Shown in pieces: positions 33,218-40,058 of a DNA stretch of 40,058 bases; the stretch's first letter is position 1; the number at the start of each line of letters is the position of its first letter. Where the stretch lies: assembly GCA_021734255.1 (NCBI GenBank), contig JAIPJM010000026.1, positions 1 to 40,058 of the forward strand, written 5' to 3'. Source of the DNA: Fidelibacterota bacterium (GTDB lineage Bacteria > Fidelibacterota > UBA8477 > JABMPR01). The notes under the pieces are model-generated. The model ran no database searches. It saw only the letters and a list, made by a program, of their open reading frames with translations, and was not told the origin of the DNA. The translations under genes and the position numbers were made by a program.

Positions 33218-34168
33218 TCAGTTCGCTGCATATTCTTCATGCATCATATGTATGAGCCCATCAGCCAGACCAAATTGGGGCACATGGATCCTGCTGATCT
33301 TGCCCCACTTCATGATAGTAGTAAATATTTTACTGGCTGGAAGGATGACATCTGCTCTGTCTGGTCTCAGGTTGAGAACGCGGATCCTCTCTTCCAGATC
33401 GTGGGCATTTAACATCTCGTCTATTTTGATCATATTTTCAAAAGTGATGGGCTCCCCGGACTTTTTACCGGCTAGGCGGTAGATCTTGTTCATATTACCA
33501 CCGGATCCGATGGCAGAAATATTGGCAACTGCAGGGAGATGGGACGTGACCCATTGCTTCATTGATCTCCACAGCTCTTTGGACACCTGTCCATTCAGCA
33601 TGCGAACCGTTCCAATTGGAAATGACCTGGAGGCAACCCGTTCATTCTTTGCAAAGACAGTTAATTCAGTGCTACCACCGCCAACGTCGATATACAAGTA
33701 GGCATGTTTTGGGTTCAGGTTTTCTGCAATGTGGGAGGCAAAGATGATCTCAGCTTCCTCCCCACCGCTTATGATCTTGATATCTACATCACATTCCCGC
33801 TTGATTCGCTTACAGATGGTTGATCCATTCTCGGCCTCTCGCATGGCTGAGGTAGCGCAAGCTCTATATGTGACTGGATCATAGGCTTTTACAAGATGTG
33901 AAAAACCTGTCAGGCTGGATACCAACTTGTTTTCCAGCTTTTGACTGATCGTGCCCGTTTGAAACACATCGGCACCGAGTCTGATGGGCATCCGGACAAG
34001 GGATTCTTTGGTGAAGACGATATAGTCGCCATTTGAGATAACTTTGGAGAGGAGGAGGCGCACACCATTGGAACCAATGTCAATGGCAGCATACCGGTAT
34101 TCGCTGTCGGGAGACCAATGCCCATTTGAGTGGCGCTTTGCCACTTTAAATGTTTTCTTTGCGCTCAC
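33218..34168 (-). CDS. Ppx/GppA-family exopolyphosphatase / pppGpp phosphatase-like protein
   Basis: A 316-residue protein of the actin-like ASKHA fold. The first phosphate loop is YAAIDIGSNGVRLLL and the second LYIDVGGGSTELTVF. RACATSAMREAENG is another family signature. It lacks the C-terminal HD-like domain of long Ppx enzymes, so it matches the short type. The start is GTG at 34168, three bases after the sixA stop, which suggests translational coupling. Polyphosphate or pppGpp hydrolysis is known for the family; which one applies is undecided. Confidence 0.92.
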   Translation of the reverse strand: MSAKKTFKVAKRHSNGHWSPDSEYRYAAIDIGSNGVRLLLSKVISNGDYIVFTKESLVRMPIRLGADVFQTGTISQKLENKLVSSLTGFSHLVKAYDPVTYRACATSAMREAENGSTICKRIKRECDVDIKIISGGEEAEIIFASHIAENLNPKHAYLYIDVGGGSTELTVFAKNERVASRSFPIGTVRMLNGQVSKELWRSMKQWVTSHLPAVANISAIGSGGNMNKIYRLAGKKSGEPITFENMIKIDEMLNAHDLEERIRVLNLRPDRADVILPASKIFTTIMKWGKISRIHVPQFGLADGLIHMMHEEYAAN

Positions 34169-34171
34169 GTT

Positions 34172-34675
34172 CTAATTTGATTTGATCTGTTTCTTGGTCA
34201 AGTATGCGATCAGTTTACCCTTAGCTTTCCGTATATTTCGCCACTGTTTGATATTCAACTCAAGACCGACCACTGCTGACGTTGGCATGACATCACGGAA
34301 ATCCTCACACAAGTGCCAGGCCAGAGCATTAAAGGTGGGATTGTGTCCGATTAACATGAGTGATTTTACTGAATCATCTACTTCAGAGATGATCTCCAGT
34401 GCATTTTCAATCCCACCAAAGTGGTAAAGTTTGTCTCGGGCCAGAATTTTTTCCTCCGGATAGTTCAAGGTCCGGGCAAAGATCTGAGATGTTTCCAATG
34501 CACGACAGGCGGGGCTGGACAACATAAGATCAACACTTTTGACATTCCTGGATAATACATCTGATATCCGTATTGCCTTGTTCACCCCGTAGGGAGCGAG
34601 ACAGCGACCAAAGTCTGTATTATCAGGTGAGGTTTCTGATGCCTTGGAGTGCCTAATAATGAATATCTCTTTCAT
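34172..34675 (-). CDS. sixA: SixA-like phosphohistidine phosphatase
   Basis: A 167-residue histidine phosphatase of the RHG superfamily. The catalytic motif is IIRHSKA near the N-terminus, with the variant S-K in place of G. The second arginine is in SSPACRALETSQIFA, and the second histidine in LMLIGHNPTFNALA. SixA removes phosphate from the HPt domain of ArcB in E. coli; here no partner kinase is in view. It is coupled to the ppx-like gene and lies 65 nt downstream of kbl. Confidence 0.87.
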   Translation of the reverse strand: MKEIFIIRHSKASETSPDNTDFGRCLAPYGVNKAIRISDVLSRNVKSVDLMLSSPACRALETSQIFARTLNYPEEKILARDKLYHFGGIENALEIISEVDDSVKSLMLIGHNPTFNALAWHLCEDFRDVMPTSAVVGLELNIKQWRNIRKAKGKLIAYLTKKQIKSN

Positions 34676-34740
34676 GATTATCTATACTTCCCCCTGTGGG
34701 GAAAAAGTTAGTACAAATCATCATGATTGGTTAGGCAAAT

Positions 34741-35928
34741 CTACTCGCTGATCACACCAAATTGTCTACCAACTTCTGTAAATGCCGCGATGGCTTTATC
34801 CAGATGATCACGCGTATGGGCAGCACTGATCTGTACCCTGATCCGGGCTTCGCCCTTGGGTACTACCGGGAAGGAGAATCCAATAACATAAATGCCTTTA
34901 AGCAGCATGGCGGCAGCAATATCCTGGGCCAGTTTAGCGTCACCCAGCATGATGGGTACAATGGGATGTTCACCCCGTTTGATATCAAAGCCAGCATCCG
35001 TCATTCTGGTTCTAAAGTATTGCGTATTTCCCACTAATTTCTCACGTAAATCACCTGACTCTGAGAGTAAGTCCAGAACAGCTATACTGGCTGCTGTGAT
35101 CGCCGGTGCAAGTGTATTACTGAAGAGATAAGGCCGGGATCGTTGGCGGAGCATATCGACGATCTCCTGCCGAGCCGACGTGAAACCACCACTGGCACCG
35201 CCCATTGCTTTCCCCAGCGTTGATGTGATGATATCCACCCGTCCCATGGCACCACGATACTCATAGGAACCTCTGCCATTTGGGCCGAAAAACCCGGTAG
35301 CGTGAGAATCGTCAACATGGACCAGCGCATCATACTTATCAGCCAGATCACAGATCTTGTCAACCTGGGCAACATATCCATCCATAGAGAAAACCCCATC
35401 TGTTGATATGAGGCGCGTCCTGGCATTTTGAGTTTTCTGGAGGATCGCTTCCAGTTCTTCCATATCGTTATTGGCGTAACGATGGCGTTCAGCTTTGCAG
35501 AGGCGAACCCCATCAATGATGGAAGCGTGATTCAATTGATCGGAGATGATCGCATCCTCTGGTCCTAACAGGGTTTCGAACAGCCCACCATTGGCATCAA
35601 AACAGCTGGAATAAAGGATGGTGTCATCCATACCAAGGAAAGCGGATATCTTCTGCTCCAACACTTTATGTATGCTTTGTGTCCCGCAGATAAAGCGCAC
35701 GGAGCTCAAGCCAAAACCCCATCGGGCTAATCCATCCTGGGCCGCCTTGATCAGCACGGGGTGATTTGCCAGGCCGAGATAATTGTTTGCACAGAAATTG
35801 AGAACTGAGTCTCCAGCCACCTGGATCTCAGCACTCTGCTGTGATTCTATGACGCGTTCATCTTTATACATGCCCGCAGATCTGATATCAGCCAGTTCGG
35901 TCTGCAGACGATCCTTAGCTTTGTTCAT
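34741..35928 (-). CDS. kbl: Glycine C-acetyltransferase (2-amino-3-ketobutyrate CoA ligase)
   Basis: A 395-residue PLP enzyme of the alpha-oxoamine synthase family. It cleaves 2-amino-3-ketobutyrate with CoA to glycine and acetyl-CoA. The Kbl signature [15 protein letters not shown] is at about 43-60. [18 protein letters not shown] and the PLP-lysine segment [17 protein letters not shown] follow, and the C-terminus has [25 protein letters not shown] precedes the ATG. It overlaps the threonine dehydrogenase gene by 14 nt, so the two steps of threonine degradation are encoded together. Confidence 0.96.
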   Translation of the reverse strand: MNKAKDRLQTELADIRSAGMYKDERVIESQQSAEIQVAGDSVLNFCANNYLGLANHPVLIKAAQDGLARWGFGLSSVRFICGTQSIHKVLEQKISAFLGMDDTILYSSCFDANGGLFETLLGPEDAIISDQLNHASIIDGVRLCKAERHRYANNDMEELEAILQKTQNARTRLISTDGVFSMDGYVAQVDKICDLADKYDALVHVDDSHATGFFGPNGRGSYEYRGAMGRVDIITSTLGKAMGGASGGFTSARQEIVDMLRQRSRPYLFSNTLAPAITAASIAVLDLLSESGDLREKLVGNTQYFRTRMTDAGFDIKRGEHPIVPIMLGDAKLAQDIAAAMLLKGIYVIGFSFPVVPKGEARIRVQISAAHTRDHLDKAIAAFTEVGRQFGVISE

Positions 35929-36937
35929 AGCGACTCCTGATCTCAGGGATTAAATATTCTGAAAATGCCTTTTCCAAATCGTGGACCTCTGCCCAGCCCC
36001 AATCCTGACGGGCCTTGTTATCATCAATATCCTCAGGCCAGCTGTCAATGATGGACTGGCGGTTATCATTAATAACAAAGTCGATCTTTGCATCGGGATA
36101 ATACTCTCTCACCTTCTCCAGAAACTCGCCAGCAGAAGGGTTGAAAGCTCTCACATTATAGACACCCTGGCTGAGCGCTTTCTGTGGGGCTGCCATGAGC
36201 AGTTGAATGGCATGAATGGCATCTGCCATGGTCATGAAGGGAATCCGGGCATCCTCACGTACAAAACAACTATACTGTTCCCCCTTTGCTGCAGCGTGAA
36301 GTATTTCGGGGGCAAAATCGCTGGTACCGCCAGCTGGTAGGGTATGGGCACTGATGATCCCTGGAAACCGGATGGCTCGGAAATCAACCAGTCCACCTGA
36401 ATCCTTGGCTGAGAGGCGTTTAAAATAGTGTCCATAGTAGTTGCCCAGGTTTTCACAGTAGAGTTTGTTACAACCATACATGGTCTGGGGGTGTCGATGA
36501 TCATCTTCGCCTGGTGCGCCAGCGCTTGATTTTTCTTCCAGACTGGATAGACCATACACCGCAATAGAACTGGGGAAAAAGAATTTTACTGGTTTTCCAC
36601 GACTCTGCGCTTGTTCCATGGCCAGATCAAGCAGATTCAAGGTACCGTCCACATTCACCTCATGAGCAATGACAGGTGAAAATTCTGCCCGGGTACTCAG
36701 GAGCGCAGCCATGTGGTAGATCGCTTCGATCTCATATTGGGCGTTTAATCGTTCCAGCAGGTTCCGATCCAGAATATTACCCACAAGGCAATCCTGTGTA
36801 CGTTCCTGAATGAAATCATCTACGCCTTTCAGATCGATACCAATAATATTATCGACTCCCTTACGAGCAAGTGCCCGAACCAGTCCATGTCCGATTTCCC
36901 CATTTACTCCCGTGATCAATACGACAGATTTTCGCAT
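35915..36937 (-). CDS. tdh: SDR-type L-threonine 3-dehydrogenase
   Basis: A 340-residue NAD-dependent epimerase/dehydratase-fold enzyme. The Rossmann motif [14 protein letters not shown] is at the N-terminus, and the catalytic YxxxK is Y-GCNK in [16 protein letters not shown]. The substrate segment [20 protein letters not shown] is typical of the short-chain threonine dehydrogenases, unlike the zinc-dependent E. coli Tdh. It oxidises threonine to 2-amino-3-ketobutyrate, the substrate of the overlapping kbl product. AAGGGAG lies upstream of the ATG. A possible -10 box TATACT lies near 36970, with a poor -35. Confidence 0.94.
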   Translation of the reverse strand: MRKSVVLITGVNGEIGHGLVRALARKGVDNIIGIDLKGVDDFIQERTQDCLVGNILDRNLLERLNAQYEIEAIYHMAALLSTRAEFSPVIAHEVNVDGTLNLLDLAMEQAQSRGKPVKFFFPSSIAVYGLSSLEEKSSAGAPGEDDHRHPQTMYGCNKLYCENLGNYYGHYFKRLSAKDSGGLVDFRAIRFPGIISAHTLPAGGTSDFAPEILHAAAKGEQYSCFVREDARIPFMTMADAIHAIQLLMAAPQKALSQGVYNVRAFNPSAGEFLEKVREYYPDAKIDFVINDNRQSIIDSWPEDIDDNKARQDWGWAEVHDLEKAFSEYLIPEIRSRYEQS

Positions 36938-37062
36938 GGTGCATCTCCCTTGAGGGTATTACTAAAGTATATTCTCGACCAAATCGTCTGGACAGTAAAT
37001 TATTGGCAAATATCGAGCCGACCTGATATTAATCAACCCCGCGGAGAGGGTCGCCCATAAAT

Positions 37063-37100
37063 AAAAATGTCCCTGAAATCCTCAGGATCACAGGGACATT
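37063..37100 (-). terminator. Rho-independent terminator after the small lipoprotein gene
   Basis: On the minus strand AATGTCCCTG and CAGGGACATT form a perfect 10-bp stem around a 15-nt loop that contains its own small ATCC/GGAT pairing, followed by TTTATTTAT. It lies 26 nt after the lipoprotein stop codon. Confidence 0.85.
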
Positions 37101-37125
37101 CAAACTGTTTAAGAAGAGAAGGGGA

Positions 37126-37626
37126 TTATTCTTCCGGTGCGGCTTCCTGGTCGTCCTTGTGCAGATAAGCATCGATGGCCTCATTGAAAGTCTCCAGGGC
37201 TTTCAGTGGCAGGTTATCAATATTATCGTTGATGCGGCGGATGACCATTCGCGTGCTGCTGGCATTGGTCTTCACACTGGTCAACTCTTTGGACATGAGG
37301 GCCATAGATCGGTCCGTCATCATCTCAGTTGTATCGATCCGGGCAGAAAGCACCATCAGCGCAGAATCCAGTACGTTGAGCTGGTCAGTGAATGCATCCA
37401 ATGACGCTCTATCTTCAGTCAGTAGAGAATCAATTACGCTAACTATATGGTCGGAAAGATTTGAGATGATCTCAGCTTCCTGCTGGGCATTCCGACTCTG
37501 TACATATTCTACAGTAGCCAGATTGAATTTTGAGGCGCCCCCCTCGGTGGGAATGAATGATAATGTACTACATGACATGATCAGGGTTGTTGCTAAAACG
37601 GCGATTGTTATAAATCTTGTTTTCAT
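37126..37626 (-). CDS. Helical lipoprotein of unknown function
   Basis: A 166-residue protein with a lipoprotein signal ending LIMSC-STL, so it is probably lipid-anchored. The mature part is almost entirely helical with heptad-like spacing of hydrophobics (NLSDHIVSVIDSLLTEDRAS, DSALMVLSARIDTTEMM, MVIRRINDNIDNLPLKALE) and an acidic tail DDQEAAPEE. It resembles coiled-coil envelope spacers, but I do not recognise a family. It is monocistronic, between a good promoter and a strong terminator. Confidence 0.78.
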   Translation of the reverse strand: MKTRFITIAVLATTLIMSCSTLSFIPTEGGASKFNLATVEYVQSRNAQQEAEIISNLSDHIVSVIDSLLTEDRASLDAFTDQLNVLDSALMVLSARIDTTEMMTDRSMALMSKELTSVKTNASSTRMVIRRINDNIDNLPLKALETFNEAIDAYLHKDDQEAAPEE

Positions 37627-37680
37627 GATTTCCCTCTTCTGTATCTGAACTGAATTTTTTAGACCTTTCGACCTGTGTCG

Positions 37681-37708
37681 AAATTATGTTCACCACCGCA
37701 CAAGTCAA
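37681..37708 (-). promoter_or_regulatory. Candidate promoter of the helical lipoprotein gene
   Basis: TTGACT (37703-37708) and TAATTT (37681-37686) are 16 bp apart, about 55 nt before the ATG at 37626. Confidence 0.5.
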
Positions 37709-37848
37709 GTGAAAAGCCTCTAATGTCCCATCCCGTAAGGCGCTTATTCCCTCTATTTATCCCCTTTTGACCATTTGCATTTTTCCCTGTGAAGTTTATT
37801 CTAATCAGCAGGTATAAATATCATTTTTCTAATCAAATAGGGGCAAAT

Positions 37849-38838
37849 ATGGAATACAGACATCTCGGAAGTTCAGGTCTTAAGGTCAGCACACTATCGT
37901 TGGGTTCATGGGTCACATTTAAAAGTCAGGTCGATCTGTCTCTGGCCGAAAAGATGATGGGTCATGCTTATGATGCCGGAATCAACTTTTTTGATAACGC
38001 TGAAGCGTATGCCGCAGGCGCTTCCGAGGAGATCATGGGGAATGCTCTGAAGCGTCTTGGCTGGGGCAGGGATACCTATATCGTCTCCTCGAAGGCCTTC
38101 TGGGGTGGCGACAAACCAACGCAAAAGGGACTCAGTCGTAAACACCTGACAGATGCCTGTCATGCAGCCTTAAGAAGACTCAAAGTAGATTATCTGGATC
38201 TGTTTTTCTGCCATCGTCCAGATGAATCCACCCCCATCGAAGAGACCGTTCGGACCATGAATGACCTGATCCAGCAGGGTAAGGTCCTGTATTGGGGAAC
38301 CTCTGAATGGAGCGCTCAGCAGATCATGGAAGCTTACGGTGTGGCTCGACAGTACGGGTTGATACCACCCAGCATGGAACAGCCTGAATACAATATGTTC
38401 AACCGCCATAAAGTTGAATCTGATTATCGTCGGCTATATGCTACGGTGGGTCTTGGGACAACGATCTGGTCCCCATTGGCTTCCGGTTTACTCACTGGAA
38501 AATATGCCAATGGTATTCCTGATGGGACCCGGGCCAAACTACCTGGATATGGATGGTTGCGGGATAAGTTTGAGTCAGAAGAAGGCCAGGAAAAGATCCG
38601 ACAGGCTGGAGAGCTGGGAAAGATCGCCAAGGAGATCGGTGTTCCTCTCACCAATATGGCTATCGCCTGGTGCGCCGTGAATCCTCATGTGAGTACAGTC
38701 ATCCTGGGTGCCTCCAGCATGGAACAGTTGCAGGAAAATTTGAAGTCTCTGGATGCGCTGCCAGCGCTTACATCTGATGTGATGGGAAAAATTGAGGACG
38801 TTCTGGGGAATAAACCAGCTCCTCCCCCACAGTTTTAG
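37849..38838 (+). CDS. Aldo/keto reductase (Kv-beta / YghZ-like)
   Basis: A 329-residue NADPH-dependent oxidoreductase of the TIM-barrel AKR superfamily, closest by eye to the potassium-channel beta-subunit-like group. It begins MEYRHLGSSGLKVSTLSLGS. The catalytic Asp is in INFFDNAEAYAAGASEE (D-x4-Y) and the Lys in VSSKAFWGG. YLDLFFCHRPDESTPIEET supplies the His, and SPLASGLLTGKY is the cofactor segment. I chose the ATG at 37849 because residues match family N-termini there; an ATG at 37789 would add 20 unrelated residues. It is convergent with the disrupted gene that follows. Confidence 0.93.
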   Translation: MEYRHLGSSGLKVSTLSLGSWVTFKSQVDLSLAEKMMGHAYDAGINFFDNAEAYAAGASEEIMGNALKRLGWGRDTYIVSSKAFWGGDKPTQKGLSRKHLTDACHAALRRLKVDYLDLFFCHRPDESTPIEETVRTMNDLIQQGKVLYWGTSEWSAQQIMEAYGVARQYGLIPPSMEQPEYNMFNRHKVESDYRRLYATVGLGTTIWSPLASGLLTGKYANGIPDGTRAKLPGYGWLRDKFESEEGQEKIRQAGELGKIAKEIGVPLTNMAIAWCAVNPHVSTVILGASSMEQLQENLKSLDALPALTSDVMGKIEDVLGNKPAPPPQF

Positions 38839-38862
38839 GCCATTTGATCCATCCTGGGTGTT

Positions 38863-39925
38863 CTATTCCAGGATGAAGTCAAGTCCTTCAACATAGTCGC
38901 CTTCCGCACTGGGCTGAATCGAAAATGACTGTACTGCTGGAATAGAGACCGCTCTCAGAAATACGAGCTGGGCATCATCCACTGAAAGCTCATAACGGCC
39001 AGGTGGAACCTCCATGGAGTAGAAGGATCCATCTCCAAACGTTCTCACCGTCTTTTCAAAATTACCATCAATGGCACGGATATGGATCCGCAGACCAGAG
39101 AGCGGAACCAACTCCCCGTCCTTGCGCTTGTCAACTCGGCCGTCGATAACCCCGGTTGTATAAAATGGTACGTCCAATTGCTTGTATTGATTCGGGTCGG
39201 TAATGATGGAGAACTTCTTATGACTAGCGACCAACATTGGATTGTCGACGCGGGCTTCATTCACCCTGAAATTGTAGCGACGATAGGGTTGCAGCTGTGT
39301 CATTCGGGTGATCCCATTCTGTGTAACTTGCCGGCTGGATGAACGTTCAATGGTCAATGCATTTCCAGGCAACAACTCCTCACCTTCATCAAAGATCCCG
39401 GAATTGTCATCGTCAACAAACATACGAACCGTAACGCCTGCGCGGCCAACCTGCTGGCGATTGTCAAACAGGAGGCTATTCGTATTCCGATCCCAGCCCA
39501 TGGAACCTCTGGCTGTTTGAATAAATGACGGTGTGGAGCGAATCGTTCTGACACTGGTCGTTGTCCTAAATGCGTCAAGATCCCATGAGATGCCAACCTC
39601 AAAGTACTTGCTGTCTCTGAGGAGATCAAAAGAGGCTAATCCCTGGGCCTTAAAACGGGCACTGAATTGTTTGATATACTGGAACCGCCACTCCTCAAAT
39701 GATCCCACCCTGGTGCTGTAGGCTAGATCTGTCCGAAGGTAGGTCCCCCGGACCAGAGGGTGCATGGTGGGATTTCTTGGTATGATGTATACCGCTCCAA
39801 CCTTGAGGTCGCTGGCGTTCACATGCCCGTTTGAGCTAAAGGAATGTCTTTCCCTCAAGCCATATTGGAACCTGAAACCTTTAATGAATTGGGTCATATC
39901 AATTGAATAGTTCAGAATATACAGG
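38863..39925 (-). pseudogene. C-terminal part of an outer membrane protein gene, cut by an IS element
   Basis: The remaining 353 codons encode beta-strand-rich sequence (about the first 140 residues, with alternating motifs such as WRFQYIKQFSARFKAQGLAS), then a calcium-loop-like DDDNSGIFDEGEELLPG. Last is a carboxypeptidase-regulatory/SpaA-like domain (TTGVIDGRVDKRKDGELVP ... FGDGSFYSMEVPPGRYELSV). The layout resembles the end of a large usher-like or surface protein. The open frame continues to an ATG at 39948, but those first eight residues come from the IS terminal repeat. The 5' part must lie beyond the IS element, outside the window. It is therefore probably inactive. Confidence 0.7.
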
Positions 39926-40058
39926 TGGACCCCATCCCTTGGACACATTTTCTTGAATCTTAGGTGTGGAGCTTCCGGTGTTCATTATCCTACAAGCTTC
40001 CTCATAGATTCTTTAAAGTATACTTCATCCGGAGTCAGCTTGTCAAGTGATTGATGGG
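39926..40058 (-). mobile_element. IS3-family element, one end (continues beyond window)
   Basis: The end is TGGACCCCATCCCTTGGACA (39926-39945). It starts with TG and has the GACCCC...TTGGACA form typical of IS3-family (IS150-like) terminal repeats. The transposase stop codon lies 39 nt further in. The other end, and so any target-site duplication, is not visible. Confidence 0.65.
39985..40058 (-). CDS. IS3-family transposase, C-terminal fragment (runs off window end)
   Basis: The minus strand reads HQSLDKLTPDEVYFKE then SMRKLVG and stop (TAA at 39987-39985); the partial codon before His fits the usual Pro. PHQSL..LTPDEVY is the highly conserved tail of the rve integrase domain in IS3-family OrfB. 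The rest of the transposase lies outside the window. Confidence 0.85.
   Translation of the reverse strand, partial: HQSLDKLTPDEVYFKESMRKLVG

Noticed and set aside
34686-34703. TTCCCC/GGGGAA hairpin between kbl and sixA as a terminator.
   Set aside because: On the minus strand the T-run comes before the stem, not after it, so it cannot act as a Rho-independent terminator for kbl.
40017-40046. TTGACA and TATACT (18-bp spacer) on the minus strand as a promoter.
   Set aside because: Both boxes lie in the conserved transposase tail (SLDKLTPDEVYFK), which explains the sequence.
1-40058. CRISPR arrays, rRNA genes, prophage or integrative element modules.
   Set aside because: No regularly spaced direct repeats, rRNA signatures, integrase (other than the IS end) or phage structural genes were seen.

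Overview
This 40 kb window looks chromosomal and comes from a Gram-negative bacterium of the Fibrobacteres-Chlorobi-Bacteroidetes (FCB) superphylum. The signs are two secreted proteins with C-terminal sorting domains (NPFNP start, KM.L.K end), an Omp85-like outer membrane protein, lipobox lipoproteins, TonB-tailed M56 signalling and many dispersed palindromic repeats. A Marinimicrobia-like lineage is my best guess, but it is inference. The code is standard: TGA ends many genes and TGG encodes Trp. Promoter-like boxes recur with a 16-17 bp spacer.

Layout. 1-844: start of tuf (EF-Tu) behind tRNA-Thr(GGT), tRNA-Gly(TCC), tRNA-Tyr(GTA) and tRNA-Thr(TGT), the same order as E. coli thrU-tyrU-glyT-thrT-tufB. 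954-6081 (minus): cysS, then an lgt / ZIP-permease fusion / ddl operon. 6459-10472 (plus): a sorting-domain protein, then a tightly overlapping operon of a 72-residue protein, an alkaline-phosphatase-superfamily/TPR protein and a sulfotransferase-like protein. 10523-15550 (minus): class V aminotransferase, alpha/beta hydrolase, TPR-thioredoxin protein and Omp85-like barrel. 15700-18348 (minus): a secreted thioredoxin/beta-propeller protein whose reading frame contains an in-frame TGA at the first position of its CxxC motif. 18467-24650 (minus): tetR-tolC-acrA-acrB RND efflux operon. 24770-26172: repeat-rich spacers around a histone-deacetylase-family gene, then an SLC13/DASS anion transporter. 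27632-30026 (minus): BlaI-type repressor, M56/TonB protein and small secreted protein, with two operators. 30335-36937 (minus): threonine dehydrogenase, Kbl, SixA, Ppx/GppA and an FAD/Fe-S D-lactate-dehydrogenase-like enzyme. 37126-40058: lipoprotein, aldo/keto reductase, and an outer-membrane protein gene cut by an IS3-family insertion sequence that runs off the end.

The most exciting observation is the probable selenoprotein at 15700-18348. A strong ribosome binding site, a signal peptide and the sequence LAEYFTNTG-U-PGCGPVG precede the part that ordinary ORF finding recovers. A small hairpin starting just after the TGA could be a bacterial SECIS element. Gene callers would miss the first 48 residues, including the signal peptide and the redox centre.

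Other notable items are the phosphatase-TPR/sulfotransferase operon, the ZIP-permease fusion, the paired BlaI operators 52 bp apart, a nested palindrome at 30141-30245 and the IS-truncated gene.
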